Shown one piece after another: positions 24,940-33,980 of a stretch of 41,667 nt of DNA; position 1 is the first letter of the stretch, and each line of letters starts with the position of its first letter. The DNA comes from Paraburkholderia solitsugae (GTDB taxonomy: Bacteria; Pseudomonadota; Gammaproteobacteria; Burkholderiales; Burkholderiaceae). Location: contig NZ_WOEY01000039.1 in NCBI RefSeq assembly GCF_013177695.1, positions 1 through 41,667 of the forward strand. Direction: 5' to 3'. The notes below the pieces were generated by a model. It was not told the DNA's origin. It made no database searches and saw nothing but the letters and a program-made list of their open reading frames with translations. The translations under genes were made by a program, and so were the position numbers.

Positions 24940-25707
24940 CTAACGTACGAGCTTCGACACGGGCACGACCCGGCCGCCCGCCGATTCGATCACGCCGCGC
25001 ACCGTGCGCGCGAGTTCGACAGCGCCGGGCGTATCGCCGTGCAGCAGGATCGACTGGACCGCGACCTTGAGCTTGCTGCCCGTGATCGTCGTGATCGTGC
25101 CTTCTTCGAGCAATTCCTTGACACGTGCGAGCACGGCAGTGCGGTCCTTGATGACCGCGCCCTCCAGCTTGCGCGACACTAGCGCGCCCTGATCGTCGTA
25201 GGCACGGTCGGCGAGAAACGTGTTCGCGGTACGGATCCCAATGTGGTCGGCGGCCCGTTCGATCTCCGTGTTCGTGGACACGCTGATGATCAGATCGCGG
25301 TCGAATTCGGCGACCGCCCGCACGAGCGGCTCGGCCAGTTCATACGACGCTGCAGCCATGTTGCCCAGCGCGCCGTGAAAACTCATGTGCGTGACGCGAT
25401 GTCCCGCCGCCTTCGCGATGCCCGCAAGCGCGCCCATCTGATACACCACGTAATTCGCCAGTTCAAGCGGGTCCGCCTGAATCTGCCGCCGGCCGAAGCC
25501 CATCAGGTCGGGAAAGCCGACGTGTGCGCCGACATCGATCTGGCGCGCCAATGCCATCCGCACCGTCTTGTCCATGATGACCGGGTCGCCCGCGTGATAG
25601 CCGCACGCAACATTGGCGGATGAGACGATATCGAGCATCGCTTCGTCCTCGCCCATACGATATGGCCCGAAGCCTTCGCCCAGGTCCGCGTTCAGGTCGA
25701 TTTCCAC
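24940..25707 (-). CDS. pxpA: 5-oxoprolinase subunit A (LamB/YcsF family)
   Basis: Protein of 255 residues of the PxpABC ATP-dependent 5-oxoprolinase, which opens 5-oxo-L-proline to glutamate. It has the family opening IDLNADLGEGFGPY with carboxylates, NVACGYHAGDP and KAAGHRVTHMSFHGALGN. Translation is set at a GTG (25707), which gives the family N-terminus and has GGAG eight bases upstream; a longer frame is open but unsupported. It is the last gene of the accB-accC-pxpB-pxpC-carrier-pxpA series, 85 bases after the carrier gene. Confidence 0.92.
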   Translation of the reverse strand: MEIDLNADLGEGFGPYRMGEDEAMLDIVSSANVACGYHAGDPVIMDKTVRMALARQIDVGAHVGFPDLMGFGRRQIQADPLELANYVVYQMGALAGIAKAAGHRVTHMSFHGALGNMAAASYELAEPLVRAVAEFDRDLIISVSTNTEIERAADHIGIRTANTFLADRAYDDQGALVSRKLEGAVIKDRTAVLARVKELLEEGTITTITGSKLKVAVQSILLHGDTPGAVELARTVRGVIESAGGRVVPVSKLVR

Positions 25708-25792
25708 AATCCACTCTCCGTTCTTTAAGCGGTCTGCGCTGGGTAATCCGCGGCGGACCACACCAGCTCATCTGCTGTCTGTCGATATGCGT

Positions 25793-26260
25793 CTACGCCG
25801 ACGGCGAGAGCTCAAGCAAGCGCGTTCCGTAGCCGACCGTCGTGCCGTGCGCGACGCGTAGTTTCATGACCACACCGTCCGCCGACGCAACCACGGGAAC
25901 GCACAACTGCGCAATCTGCAGCAAACCGACGACGTCACCCACTTTGACGTGCGCGCCTTCGTTGACCAACGGCGTTGAACGCGCCGGATGCGTGGTCAGA
26001 AAGATGCCGGCCGACTTCGCGGTAACGCTGACGGCCTGCTCGTTCAGTGACGTTTCCGGCGCGCCCGCTTGTCCAGCACGAGCTACGGGCAGAGCCGCCT
26101 GCACCGACGCATCCACGCCTTCGGAGCAAGATGCCTGCTCCATCGTCAACCGAACCGTCGCCCCGGGCCTGCTGATTTCGATGAACTCGATATCGGCCGC
26201 TGCCAGCCACGACGTGATTTGCCGAAGCTCGCCGATATCCACTTCGATTTTTTGTGTCAT
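25793..26260 (-). CDS. Biotin-carrier-like protein lacking the biotin lysine
   Basis: Protein of 155 residues with the AccB layout: an N-terminal helix pair (DIGELRQITSWLAAADIEFIEI), a linker, and a C-terminal flattened barrel (VSVTAKSAGIFLTTHP to GTRLLEL). In true carriers the hairpin between the halves is EAMKM. Here the same position reads IAQLCV (116-121), so there is no lysine to biotinylate. It lies between pxpC and pxpA and is separate from the normal accB of the same operon. Possible roles are a structural or regulatory subunit; the call of a carrier fold is firm, the function is not. Confidence 0.8.
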   Translation of the reverse strand: MTQKIEVDIGELRQITSWLAAADIEFIEISRPGATVRLTMEQASCSEGVDASVQAALPVARAGQAGAPETSLNEQAVSVTAKSAGIFLTTHPARSTPLVNEGAHVKVGDVVGLLQIAQLCVPVVASADGVVMKLRVAHGTTVGYGTRLLELSPSA

Positions 26261-26263
26261 GTG

Positions 26264-27292
26264 TCAGTGTCGGGAAGGACGAAATAGCGCAACGAGATTG
26301 CGCACCTTGACGAGATAACTGTCCAGTTCTTCCAGTGCGGTGACGGCTTCCGTATACGTCGTCTGAACAAAGCGAATCTTCGTACCAATACGCGCCTGCG
26401 CGAGCCGCCACAAATCCGCTTCGATCACCGTGCCGATCTTCGGATAGCCGCCCGACGGCTGCGCATCCCGAAGCTGAATGATCGGCTGCCCGCTATGCGG
26501 CACCTGGATCACACCGGGCACGATCCCATGCGAGCGCTTTTCGATCGTATGCGTCGCGATCAAGGTCGGACCGGCGAGGCGATAGCCGTAGCGATCGCTT
26601 TGAGGCGTCACTTTCCACCCGTCGCGCCAGAACGCAGCCAGCGATTCCGGTTCGTAGCAGTCGTATTCCGCTGCGGGCAGCACGCGCACCACGGTTTCGC
26701 CCGCTTCGGCTGCGGGAAGCGATAACGGAGCCGGCAACGAGTACTCAGGCGGCACGGTGCCGAAACCCGCGGCGAGCGTAGGATCTTGCAGCGGATCTCG
26801 CAGCGCGGCCGGGCCTGTCTGGTCCACCAACCCCACCGCTTTCACCACATCGCCTTTCTGCAACTGACGACCGTTGTATCCGCCGAACTGGCCGCGTAAT
26901 TGCGTGCTTCGCGAACCCAGCACCACCGGCACGTCCACGCCCCCCGCAAGCGACAAGTAGCAGCGTGTGCCGCTGGTCGGCACGCCGATCGTCAGCACGT
27001 CGCCCTGTTTCGCCTGCACGGTCCACCACGGCAGCACCGGCCGGTCGCCCAGCCGCACCGAACAGTCGGCGCCGGTGATGGCGAACGCAAGGTCTTCGAG
27101 GAAACGGATACGGAAGGGAAACATCGGAATTTCAATGCCGGCCGCGTCGTCTGGATTGCCGAGCAGCAGATTGCCGACCGCGAGCGCCAACCGATCCATC
27201 GCGCCGGCCGTGCCGACGCCGTAACGCAGATACCCTTCACGCCCCTGGTCCTGCACCGTCGCGAGCGCGGACGAAGACAAGATCTCGATCAT
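26264..27292 (-). CDS. pxpC: 5-oxoprolinase subunit C (biotin-dependent carboxyltransferase-like, KipA family)
   Basis: Protein of 342 residues of the PxpC/KipA family, partner of PxpB. It begins [25 protein letters not shown] and contains GAMDRLALAVGNLLLGN, GGVDVPVVLGSRST and SHGIVPGVIQVPHSGQPIIQLRD, all conserved through the allophanate-hydrolase-related carboxyltransferase fold. Its start overlaps the pxpB stop by four bases (ATGA). The next gene begins three bases after its stop. Confidence 0.93.
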   Translation of the reverse strand: MIEILSSSALATVQDQGREGYLRYGVGTAGAMDRLALAVGNLLLGNPDDAAGIEIPMFPFRIRFLEDLAFAITGADCSVRLGDRPVLPWWTVQAKQGDVLTIGVPTSGTRCYLSLAGGVDVPVVLGSRSTQLRGQFGGYNGRQLQKGDVVKAVGLVDQTGPAALRDPLQDPTLAAGFGTVPPEYSLPAPLSLPAAEAGETVVRVLPAAEYDCYEPESLAAFWRDGWKVTPQSDRYGYRLAGPTLIATHTIEKRSHGIVPGVIQVPHSGQPIIQLRDAQPSGGYPKIGTVIEADLWRLAQARIGTKIRFVQTTYTEAVTALEELDSYLVKVRNLVALFRPSRH

Positions 27293-28047
27293 AGGAAAAT
27301 CCTCTCGACGCGAAAACGGATCATGTCGCCGGGTGCGAGCGTGGCCGGGTTATCACGCGTGGGGTCGAAGAACGACATCGACGTATGGCCGATGGTGTTC
27401 CAGCCACTCGGTCCCGCCGAGGCCGAGACCCCGGTTTGCACCCCGCCGATCGACACCGCGCCGCCAGGCAGCCCGAGCACCGGCACCTTGCGCCGCGGCG
27501 TAGCGATGCGCGGGTCCATTCCGCCCAGATAGCAGTACCCTGGATGGCTACCGAGCGCGTAGACCGTGTAGAGCGGCGCGCAGTGCAATTGCACGACCTC
27601 ATCGACAGACAACCCGGTGTGATTCACCACGTCCTGCAGATGCGGCCCGAACTCGCCGCCATATTCAACCGGCAACTCCACCACCTTCCCTTCGATCTGC
27701 AACTCGCTCGCCGCGGCCCACGCATCGCGCAATGCAGCGCCGAGCGCGCCCGGATCCGCGGGCGGCGTGGAAAACGTCAGCATCAGATTGGTCACGCCCG
27801 GCACCGCCTCACGCACGCCCGGCCATGATTCGACCTCGCGGGCGAGCGTCCAGACGCGGCGCTGCGTACGCAGATCGAGTGCGCCCGGTGCTTCGAACAG
27901 CATGGCCGTCGTACCCAGCATGCTGATGCAAAGCGGCTGCTGCGATTCATCCTGTTTCATTGAAAGGACGGTCCTCTGTGAATCCGGTCGTAGCCGTTCG
28001 ACTACGTCCGGGTGCGCGATCGACGCATGCTCAACGGTCAGCGTCAT
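27289..28047 (-). CDS. pxpB: 5-oxoprolinase subunit B (KipI family)
   Basis: Protein of 252 residues of the PxpB/KipI family. [44 protein letters not shown] and [12 protein letters not shown] match the family from end to end. The first 29 residues exceed the usual length; the ATG at 28047 is kept because it overlaps the accC stop codon (ATGA), but an internal ATG at 27960 would also fit the family start. Confidence 0.92.
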   Translation of the reverse strand: MTLTVEHASIAHPDVVERLRPDSQRTVLSMKQDESQQPLCISMLGTTAMLFEAPGALDLRTQRRVWTLAREVESWPGVREAVPGVTNLMLTFSTPPADPGALGAALRDAWAAASELQIEGKVVELPVEYGGEFGPHLQDVVNHTGLSVDEVVQLHCAPLYTVYALGSHPGYCYLGGMDPRIATPRRKVPVLGLPGGAVSIGGVQTGVSASAGPSGWNTIGHTSMSFFDPTRDNPATLAPGDMIRFRVERIFL

Positions 28048-29396
28048 GTGTGTTTCCTCTTTGCGAGCCAGCGCTCCAGGTGATGAATATCCACCCCGCC
28101 ATCACCGAATCCCTCGTCCTCGAGCATGGCCTGATGCAGTGGCACGTTGGTGCGAATACCTTCGATGCGCATCTCCGAGAGCGCAATGCGCATGCGCGCC
28201 AGCGCCTCTTCACGGGTTGCGCCGTGGGTGATCACCTTGGCGATCAGCGAGTCGTAATACGGCGGCACGACAGTGCCGCTGCTCATATGCGAATCCACCC
28301 GTACACCGTTGCCGCCCGGCAGTTCCCAAGCGGAAATCTTCCCCGGACAAGGGACGAAGGTGAATGGGTCCTCCGCGTTGATCCGGCACTCCAGAGAATG
28401 ACCCAGCGTGCGAATGTCCGACTGACGCAGGGTCAACGCGTGTCCCTGGGCGATGCGGATCTGTTCCCGCACGATGTCGACGCCCGACGTCATCTCCGTC
28501 ACGGGATGCTCGACCTGCAGCCGCGTGTTCATTTCGATGAAGTAGAACTGGCCGTTCTCGAACAGAAATTCGAAGGTGCCCGCGCCGCGATAATTCGTCT
28601 GCCGGCAGGCCTCGACGCAACGCTCGCCCACTTGCCGTATCAACCCCGGGTCGATGCCGGGTGCGGGCGCCTCTTCCAGCACCTTCTGATGACGCCGTTG
28701 CAGCGAACAGTCCCGCGAACCGAGCCACAGAGCATTGCCGTGCGTATCGCACAAGACCTGAATTTCGACGTGACGCGGATGCTCGAGAAACTTTTCGACA
28801 TACAGCTCGGGCTTGCCGAAGGCGCGGCGTGCTTCCTCGCGCGTCACCGACACGGCTTCGAGCAACTGCTCGGGACCTGGCACGACTCGCATGCCCCGCC
28901 CGCCACCGCCACCTGCCGCTTTGACGATGACCGGATAGCCGATCTCCTGCGCGACCCGGAGGATTTCCTTGGGGTCGTCCGGCAGACCGCCGTCCGGGCC
29001 CGGCACACAGGGCACGCCGGCCGCACGCATCGCTCGTTTGGCGGCGACCTTGTCGCCCATGGTCCGGATGGAGTCGGGTTCGGGGCCGATGAAGGCCATG
29101 CCCGCCGCCTCGACCTGCGCGGCAAAATCCGCGTTTTCCGACAGAAAACCGTAGCCGGGATGAATCGCCTGCGCGCCGCTCACGTGCGCCGCGAACAGGA
29201 TCGCGGCCCGGTTCAGATAACTCTGCCCAGGGGCGGCAGGACCGATGCACAGCGCCTCGTCGGCGAGCCGCACATATCGTGCATCGGCGTCGGCCTCGGA
29301 GTGGACGGCGACGGTTTTAAGCCCTAATTCACGGCATGCGCGCTGGATTCGAAGCGCGATCTCGCCGCGGTTGGCAATCAGTACCTTGTTGAACAT
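28044..29396 (-). CDS. accC: Biotin carboxylase
   Basis: Enzyme of 450 residues that carboxylates biotin at the cost of ATP; E. coli AccC has 449. The opening [16 protein letters not shown] sets the start at 29396. A TTG at 29405 that overlaps the accB stop is also open. Motifs are the ATP-grasp loop GGGGGRGMR, the catalytic [11 protein letters not shown] and [13 protein letters not shown] with the metal and bicarbonate residues. It is translationally coupled to accB before it and pxpB after it. Its presence in a 5-oxoprolinase operon implies a carboxylation step or a paralog of the housekeeping enzyme. Confidence 0.93.
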   Translation of the reverse strand: MFNKVLIANRGEIALRIQRACRELGLKTVAVHSEADADARYVRLADEALCIGPAAPGQSYLNRAAILFAAHVSGAQAIHPGYGFLSENADFAAQVEAAGMAFIGPEPDSIRTMGDKVAAKRAMRAAGVPCVPGPDGGLPDDPKEILRVAQEIGYPVIVKAAGGGGGRGMRVVPGPEQLLEAVSVTREEARRAFGKPELYVEKFLEHPRHVEIQVLCDTHGNALWLGSRDCSLQRRHQKVLEEAPAPGIDPGLIRQVGERCVEACRQTNYRGAGTFEFLFENGQFYFIEMNTRLQVEHPVTEMTSGVDIVREQIRIAQGHALTLRQSDIRTLGHSLECRINAEDPFTFVPCPGKISAWELPGGNGVRVDSHMSSGTVVPPYYDSLIAKVITHGATREEALARMRIALSEMRIEGIRTNVPLHQAMLEDEGFGDGGVDIHHLERWLAKRKHT

Positions 29397-29401
29397 GTCG
29401 A

Positions 29402-29908
29402 TCAACCGATCCGAAAGAGCGGCTGCCCGAATTCCACTTCGCTGCCCGGAGCCACAAGAATCTCCAGAACGACGCCGCTGAACTCGGACTCGATCGCGTT
29501 GAACATCTTCATTGCCTCGATCGTGCAGAGCGCCTGCCCTTCCGCGATCGTGTCACCGAGGTTCACGAATGGCGCCTCGCCGGGCGCCGGCGTCAGATGA
29601 ACGATGCCGAACATGGGCGCACGAACGAGTTGCGGCTCACTTGCGGTTGCGGAGGCTGTAGAAGCTGCACGGGTTGCATCGACGGCTTGCGTCGGCACGG
29701 CGAGCGGCGATTGAGCCCCTTGAGCGCCTTGGGCGTCGGGGGCGGACGTCGTGGCTGGACGTTCAGCGCCCGACGGCGCATCGGCCCGCTTGCCGCGCCG
29801 TTTCGCCTTCACAAGCTTGACCCGTTCCTCGCCCTCGATGACTTCGAGCTTGGCCAGCGGAGAGTCCGCCAACAGGTCGATCAGCGCCTTTATCTTCTGG
29901 AGATCCAT
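29402..29908 (-). CDS. accB: Biotin carboxyl carrier protein
   Basis: Protein of 168 residues with an N-terminal helical domain ([19 protein letters not shown]), an Ala/Pro/Thr-rich linker, and a biotinyl domain with the lysine K134 in [10 protein letters not shown]. The start at 29908 is chosen because MDLQKIK is the canonical AccB opening. It is the first gene of the operon, with operator-promoter 2 about 165 bases upstream. Confidence 0.92.
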   Translation of the reverse strand: MDLQKIKALIDLLADSPLAKLEVIEGEERVKLVKAKRRGKRADAPSGAERPATTSAPDAQGAQGAQSPLAVPTQAVDATRAASTASATASEPQLVRAPMFGIVHLTPAPGEAPFVNLGDTIAEGQALCTIEAMKMFNAIESEFSGVVLEILVAPGSEVEFGQPLFRIG

Positions 29909-30073
29909 CTTTGAGTCCGTAGCCGGTTGGACGCGCGCCGGTCGATTGGCGTGCGCGAAGCACCGCTGGGGCTGGACGGCAACCCGATTCAATCTCCGGT
30001 TGTCTCGCCCACATGACGGCTAGCCTCGTCGCCCCGGCTCACTGCGAACCGGGGCGATCGACGATGGACTCAA

Positions 30074-30136
30074 TGTATCTGGCGCATAAAAATTGCGCCA
30101 AGACGGTTTGGCTTTGTAGCGATAAGGCGCGCTTAT
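30074..30136 (-). promoter_or_regulatory. Nac-type operator and promoter 2 (accB-pxp operon)
   Basis: Minus strand: perfect dyad ATAAG-cgcgc-CTTAT (30136-30122), 20 bases, -35-like TTGGCG (30101-30096), 16 bases, -10 GATACA (30079-30074). The dyad covers the stop codon of the nac-like gene itself. Confidence 0.75.
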
Positions 30137-31077
30137 GTATCGGCGCTATCGGCGCTATCGGCGCCGGACTCGAAGCGCACGTCGAGCGCAAGGTCGCCTG
30201 CCAGTTCCAGCAGGATGTCCTTGACGGCCGCAGCGGGCTCGGAAAGCGGCAAATGGTCGGACAGACAGACCGAAAGAGGAATCTTGATGACGGGTGACAC
30301 GATACGGCATTGCACGACGTCGCCCGCCGCGGCCACGACCCGTGCGGTGGAATCGGGCAGGATGGTCGCACCGATCCCCGCGCTCACCGCCGCCGACAAC
30401 GTCGACGCGGATTCGATTTCGGCCACGACCTTGGGGATCATCTGTACGCGCGCGAATCCTTCGTCGACGTACTTGCGCAGATAGTTGTACGGACGCGGCA
30501 GCAGCAAAGGCACGTCGCGCAACTCCGTCACGGCGATCTGCTCCTGCGTGATCCCCATGCTGCGCGGCGCCACGAGGAACAGTTCCTCGTTCATCAGAAG
30601 CTGGAACGACAGGCCGTGTACGGGCTTGTCGCCATACAGCACGGCCATGTCCATCCGCCCGTTCATGATCAGCTCGCTGAGCGTCGTGCCGAAATTCTCG
30701 TTGATGTAGAGCAGGATGTCCGGATGCCGGGCACGCACGGTACGCAACAGCGGTAACGACAGCGCCGACGCGCCCGTGCCGGGCGCCAGCCCCACCGAAA
30801 CCTGGCCCGACAGCGTCTGGCCGGCGCTCTTGACGTCGGCCTGAGCCTGTTCGTACTGGCGCAGGATCAGCTGGGCGTGGCGATACAGCGTCGCGCCCGC
30901 CTCGGTGGCCGTGACGCCGCGCTTGGTACGCACGAGCAACTGTTGCTGGAACTCGTCTTCGAGCGTGATCAACTGCTGGCTCAGCGCCGGCTGGGCGATA
31001 TGAAGCACTTCGGCGGCCTGCGTCAGGCTGCCGATATCGACGATCTTCACGAAGTACTTCAAACGCCGCAGGTTCAC
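30133..31077 (-). CDS. nac: Nac-type LysR regulator
   Basis: Regulator of 314 residues. The N-terminus (LRRLKYFVKIVDIGSLTQAA, then VLHIAQPALSQQL and QQLLVRTKRGVT) is almost the same as in enterobacterial Nac, the nitrogen assimilation control protein, and the effector domain with GLAPGTGASALSLPLL also follows it. Nac binds ATA-N9-TAT sites, and the four operators found in this window have this form. It is divergent from the aminotransferase gene and sits before the accB-pxp operon. Whether it answers to nitrogen, as Nac does, or to a local ligand is unknown. Confidence 0.88.
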   Translation of the reverse strand: MNLRRLKYFVKIVDIGSLTQAAEVLHIAQPALSQQLITLEDEFQQQLLVRTKRGVTATEAGATLYRHAQLILRQYEQAQADVKSAGQTLSGQVSVGLAPGTGASALSLPLLRTVRARHPDILLYINENFGTTLSELIMNGRMDMAVLYGDKPVHGLSFQLLMNEELFLVAPRSMGITQEQIAVTELRDVPLLLPRPYNYLRKYVDEGFARVQMIPKVVAEIESASTLSAAVSAGIGATILPDSTARVVAAAGDVVQCRIVSPVIKIPLSVCLSDHLPLSEPAAAVKDILLELAGDLALDVRFESGADSADSADT

Positions 31078-31253
31078 GGTAGTCGCGTCTCAACGTTAAG
31101 GGATGGCAACAATAATAGGGCAAGCGCCGCCCGCCGCACAGTGCTTAAAAAACCGTCCTCTCCCTGTGACAACGCGACAAAGGCCTTGTGTCAGCGTATT
31201 CCCGCATGGACCTCGGTCGGTAAAAGTCGGACGCGCACGCGTACCGTCGTGTC

Positions 31254-31316
31254 ATAAGTGGATGTTATTGCGCCAGCGGAAAGACGTCTTGGCTTGAACT
31301 TTTTCGCGCGCTTAAT
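31254..31316 (+). promoter_or_regulatory. Nac-type operator and promoter 3 (aminotransferase gene)
   Basis: Plus strand: dyad ATAAG-tggat-GTTAT (31254-31268), 20 bases, -35-like TTGGCT (31289-31294), 16 bases, -10 CTTAAT (31311-31316). Translation starts 36 bases after the -10. Confidence 0.72.
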
Positions 31317-31351
31317 GTGAAGGCTCGTCAAATGCCGTTGAGGAGTCAAGT

Positions 31352-32560
31352 GTGAGTGCATCGCGAATTGCCGCCCGCGTCCAGCGAATCAAACCTTCAC
31401 CGAGCAGCGCCGCGGCCGACCGGGCCGCCGAACTGCGGCGGCAGGGAAAAACCATCGTCAACCTCGTGGTCGGCGAACCCGATTTCGACACGCCGGCGCA
31501 CATTCGCCAGGCCGCTTTCGAAGCGATGGAGCGTGGCGAGACACGCTATACGCAAACCGCAGGCACGCCGGCGTTACGCGCCGCCATCGCCGCAAAGCTG
31601 CAACGCGAGAACGGTCTCACCTACGATCCAAAACACATCATCGTGACGTGTGGCGCCAAACACGCAATCTTCAACGCGCTCGCCATCACTGTGGAAGCAG
31701 GCGATGAAGTCCTGATTCCTGCCCCGTACTGGGTGTCGTACCCGGACATGGCGCTCGCCTGCGACGGCAAACCGGTCATCGTGCCCTGCACCGAGGAAGA
31801 TGGCTTCAAACTGACGCCCGCCGCCCTCGAAGCGGCGATCACGCCACGCACGCGCTGGCTGATCATCAATTCGCCGACCAATCCGACCGGTGCGACTTAT
31901 AGCGCCACAGAACTGCGCGCCCTGGCGGACGTGCTGCTGCGTCATCCGCACGTGCTGGTGATGATGGACGACATCTACGAACACATCCGCTTCGAAGGCG
32001 TTGCATCACAACACCTCTTGTCGATCGAACCCGAACTCAGTTCGCGCACCCTGGTCGTCAACGGCGTGTCCAAGACCTACGCGATGACCGGATGGCGCAT
32101 CGGCTACGCCGCCGGCCCCGCCGATCTGATCGGGGCCATGGACACGCTTCAGTCCCAATCCACCAGCAACGCCAGCTCGATCAGCCAGGCCGCGGCGCTC
32201 GCCGCGCTGAACGGCGACCAGACGTTCGTGGAGCAATCCGTGCGGACTTACAAGGCACGCCGTGACCACGCGCTCGAAGCGCTTAACGCGATTCCCGGCA
32301 TCAGTTGCAAAACGCCGGGTGGCGCTTTCTATCTGTATGTCAATTGCAGCGGCATGATCGGCCGCACCACGCCGCAAGGCAAGCGCCTCGAGGGCGACGC
32401 GGATGTCGTTCTGTATCTGCTCGAGCACGCCGGCGTTGCCCTGGTTGCCGGATCGGCCTATGGCGTTTCACCTTTCTTCCGGATGTCGATCGCCACGAGC
32501 ATCGAGATCATCGATGAGGGTTGCAGGAAGATTGCCGCCGCGGTCGCCGCACTGACCTGA
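31352..32560 (+). CDS. Class I aspartate-type aminotransferase
   Basis: PLP enzyme of 402 residues of the aspartate/prephenate aminotransferase subgroup. The PLP lysine is K241 in NGVSKTYAMTGWRIGY, with the NSPTNPTGATYS and LVVGEPDFDTP motifs and the carboxylate arginine in FFRMSIATS. It starts with GTG at 31352, with AGGAG six bases upstream. It would link glutamate, the product of 5-oxoprolinase, to oxaloacetate. It carries the same operator-promoter as the pxp operon. The precise amino donor is not certain. Confidence 0.9.
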   Translation: MSASRIAARVQRIKPSPSSAAADRAAELRRQGKTIVNLVVGEPDFDTPAHIRQAAFEAMERGETRYTQTAGTPALRAAIAAKLQRENGLTYDPKHIIVTCGAKHAIFNALAITVEAGDEVLIPAPYWVSYPDMALACDGKPVIVPCTEEDGFKLTPAALEAAITPRTRWLIINSPTNPTGATYSATELRALADVLLRHPHVLVMMDDIYEHIRFEGVASQHLLSIEPELSSRTLVVNGVSKTYAMTGWRIGYAAGPADLIGAMDTLQSQSTSNASSISQAAALAALNGDQTFVEQSVRTYKARRDHALEALNAIPGISCKTPGGAFYLYVNCSGMIGRTTPQGKRLEGDADVVLYLLEHAGVALVAGSAYGVSPFFRMSIATSIEIIDEGCRKIAAAVAALT

Positions 32561-32567
32561 AAGTATG

Positions 32568-32596
32568 GCGACGACGTGAATACGTAGCGTCGTCGC
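32568..32596 (+). terminator. Terminator after the aminotransferase gene
   Basis: GCGACGACG (32568-32576) pairs perfectly with CGTCGTCGC (32588-32596) and TTT follows. The tail is short. The gap to the porin contains a second stem, TGCCGCG/CGCGGCA (32612-32634). Confidence 0.5.
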
Positions 32597-32683
32597 TTTG
32601 CAAAAAAGACATGCCGCGCCGAGAGGACGCGGCAGTCGGTTTGGAGTTTTCCATTTTTCGTCAATCTGCAAGGGGATCTACTC

Positions 32684-33793
32684 GTGAAAAAGCATACTTT
32701 AGGCATACTAACTGGTTTTGGACTGGCAATCTCTGGAATCGCGCACGCGCAGTCGAGCGTCACCTTATACGGCATCATCGACGAAGCGGTGCGCTACGAC
32801 ACCCACCAGAACAAGTCCGGCGGGAAGCTTTTCACGATGGGCAGCGGCGGTGAGATTCAGGGTAGTCGCTGGGGTCTGCAAGGAACCGAGGATCTCGGCG
32901 GCGGCATGGCCGCCATTTTCCAACTCGAAGGCGGCTTCACACCGAATACCGGCGTGACGCAGCAATCCACGCCGTCCGGCACTCCCCGCCTGTTCGGCCG
33001 GACCGCAATGGTTGGGCTCAGCAGCCCTTACGGCACGTTGACGATGGGCCGGCAATACACCCTCGTGCATGAAATGGGATGGACGCACGATATCTATGCG
33101 TTCGCCAATTACACCGGCACAATCGGCTTTCAGGGCGCCGGACTAACCGGCGGCGGCCGTCTGGACAATACCGTGCGCTACACCTCGCCGACGCTTGCCG
33201 GCTTCACCCTCAAGAGCGCGTATACGTTTGGCGGAGTAGCGGGCAGTATTCACCAGAACTCGTCGCCGGCTGTTAGCCTCTCCTATGACCACGGCCCCTT
33301 GAGCGTCGGCGCGGCCTACCAGGTCGTGAACGACATCGGCGGCCTGACACCTGCGACCAGCACCTATGGCAGTACCTACTTCGGCGTGACGATCCCGGAC
33401 AGCTCGCAAAAGATCTTCACCGCGGGCGCAACCTATAACTTCGGCGCGGCGAAGGTGTTCGGCTCGTATATCTACAGCCACGTCTATCCGGCCGACTATC
33501 GCAACGACTCCTTCTCCACCGCGCTCCAGTACTACATCACACCAGCACTCGTGCTCGATCTGCCGTTCTACATCGACTTCGTCCACCACGCGAGCCAGAG
33601 TGGCACGCGCATCACCACCGGCCCGACGCTCGACTACTTCCTGAGCAAGCGCACCGATGTCTATATCGGCGCCGACTACAACCACCTCACTGGCGCATGG
33701 ACGACCCTCGCTGCCGCCTCCGGCTCGAACCAGCCGTTCTATGGCTTCAACTCGCTGTTCGAAGCCACGATCGGTCTGCGTCACAAGTTCTAG
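32684..33793 (+). CDS. Trimeric outer-membrane porin
   Basis: Protein of 369 residues with a signal peptide (MKKHTLGILTGFGLAISGIAHA) and a mature start QSSVTLYGIIDEAVRY, the hallmark of Burkholderia-type general porins. GSRWGLQGTEDLGGG and GRQYTLVHE are the conserved strand-turn motifs, and the protein ends in an aromatic residue (GLRHKF), as required for outer-membrane insertion. It would admit small polar solutes. It lies downstream of the aminotransferase with its own ribosome site. Confidence 0.95.
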   Translation: MKKHTLGILTGFGLAISGIAHAQSSVTLYGIIDEAVRYDTHQNKSGGKLFTMGSGGEIQGSRWGLQGTEDLGGGMAAIFQLEGGFTPNTGVTQQSTPSGTPRLFGRTAMVGLSSPYGTLTMGRQYTLVHEMGWTHDIYAFANYTGTIGFQGAGLTGGGRLDNTVRYTSPTLAGFTLKSAYTFGGVAGSIHQNSSPAVSLSYDHGPLSVGAAYQVVNDIGGLTPATSTYGSTYFGVTIPDSSQKIFTAGATYNFGAAKVFGSYIYSHVYPADYRNDSFSTALQYYITPALVLDLPFYIDFVHHASQSGTRITTGPTLDYFLSKRTDVYIGADYNHLTGAWTTLAAASGSNQPFYGFNSLFEATIGLRHKF

Positions 33794-33980
33794 GATTCGC
33801 AGCGTTGAACGTCTGTTCGGTGTCGCCCGATGCGGGCAGACCTCTCCGAAGGCCAAACAACATCGGGACGCGCAGTCCTGTCCCGAACCTCAATGCGCAG
33901 CGCCAGGATGAGAAGGCGGCCCTCGAACCGCCAATCCGCCAATCCGCCCATTCCGTCCATCCATCCCAGGAGGAACAGTC

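Noticed and set aside
27960..29327. A 455-codon plus-strand frame opposite accC
   Set aside because: The composition is dominated by Arg, His and Ala, as expected from the reverse complement of a high-GC gene, and accC is certain.
30064..30086. TCAATGTATCTGGCGC resembles the start of the GTATC element, suggesting a fourth copy
   Set aside because: Only one GTATC half-site is present, and the blocks at offsets 36, 61 and 85 are absent. The match is explained by the minus-strand -10 region of Nac-type promoter 2.
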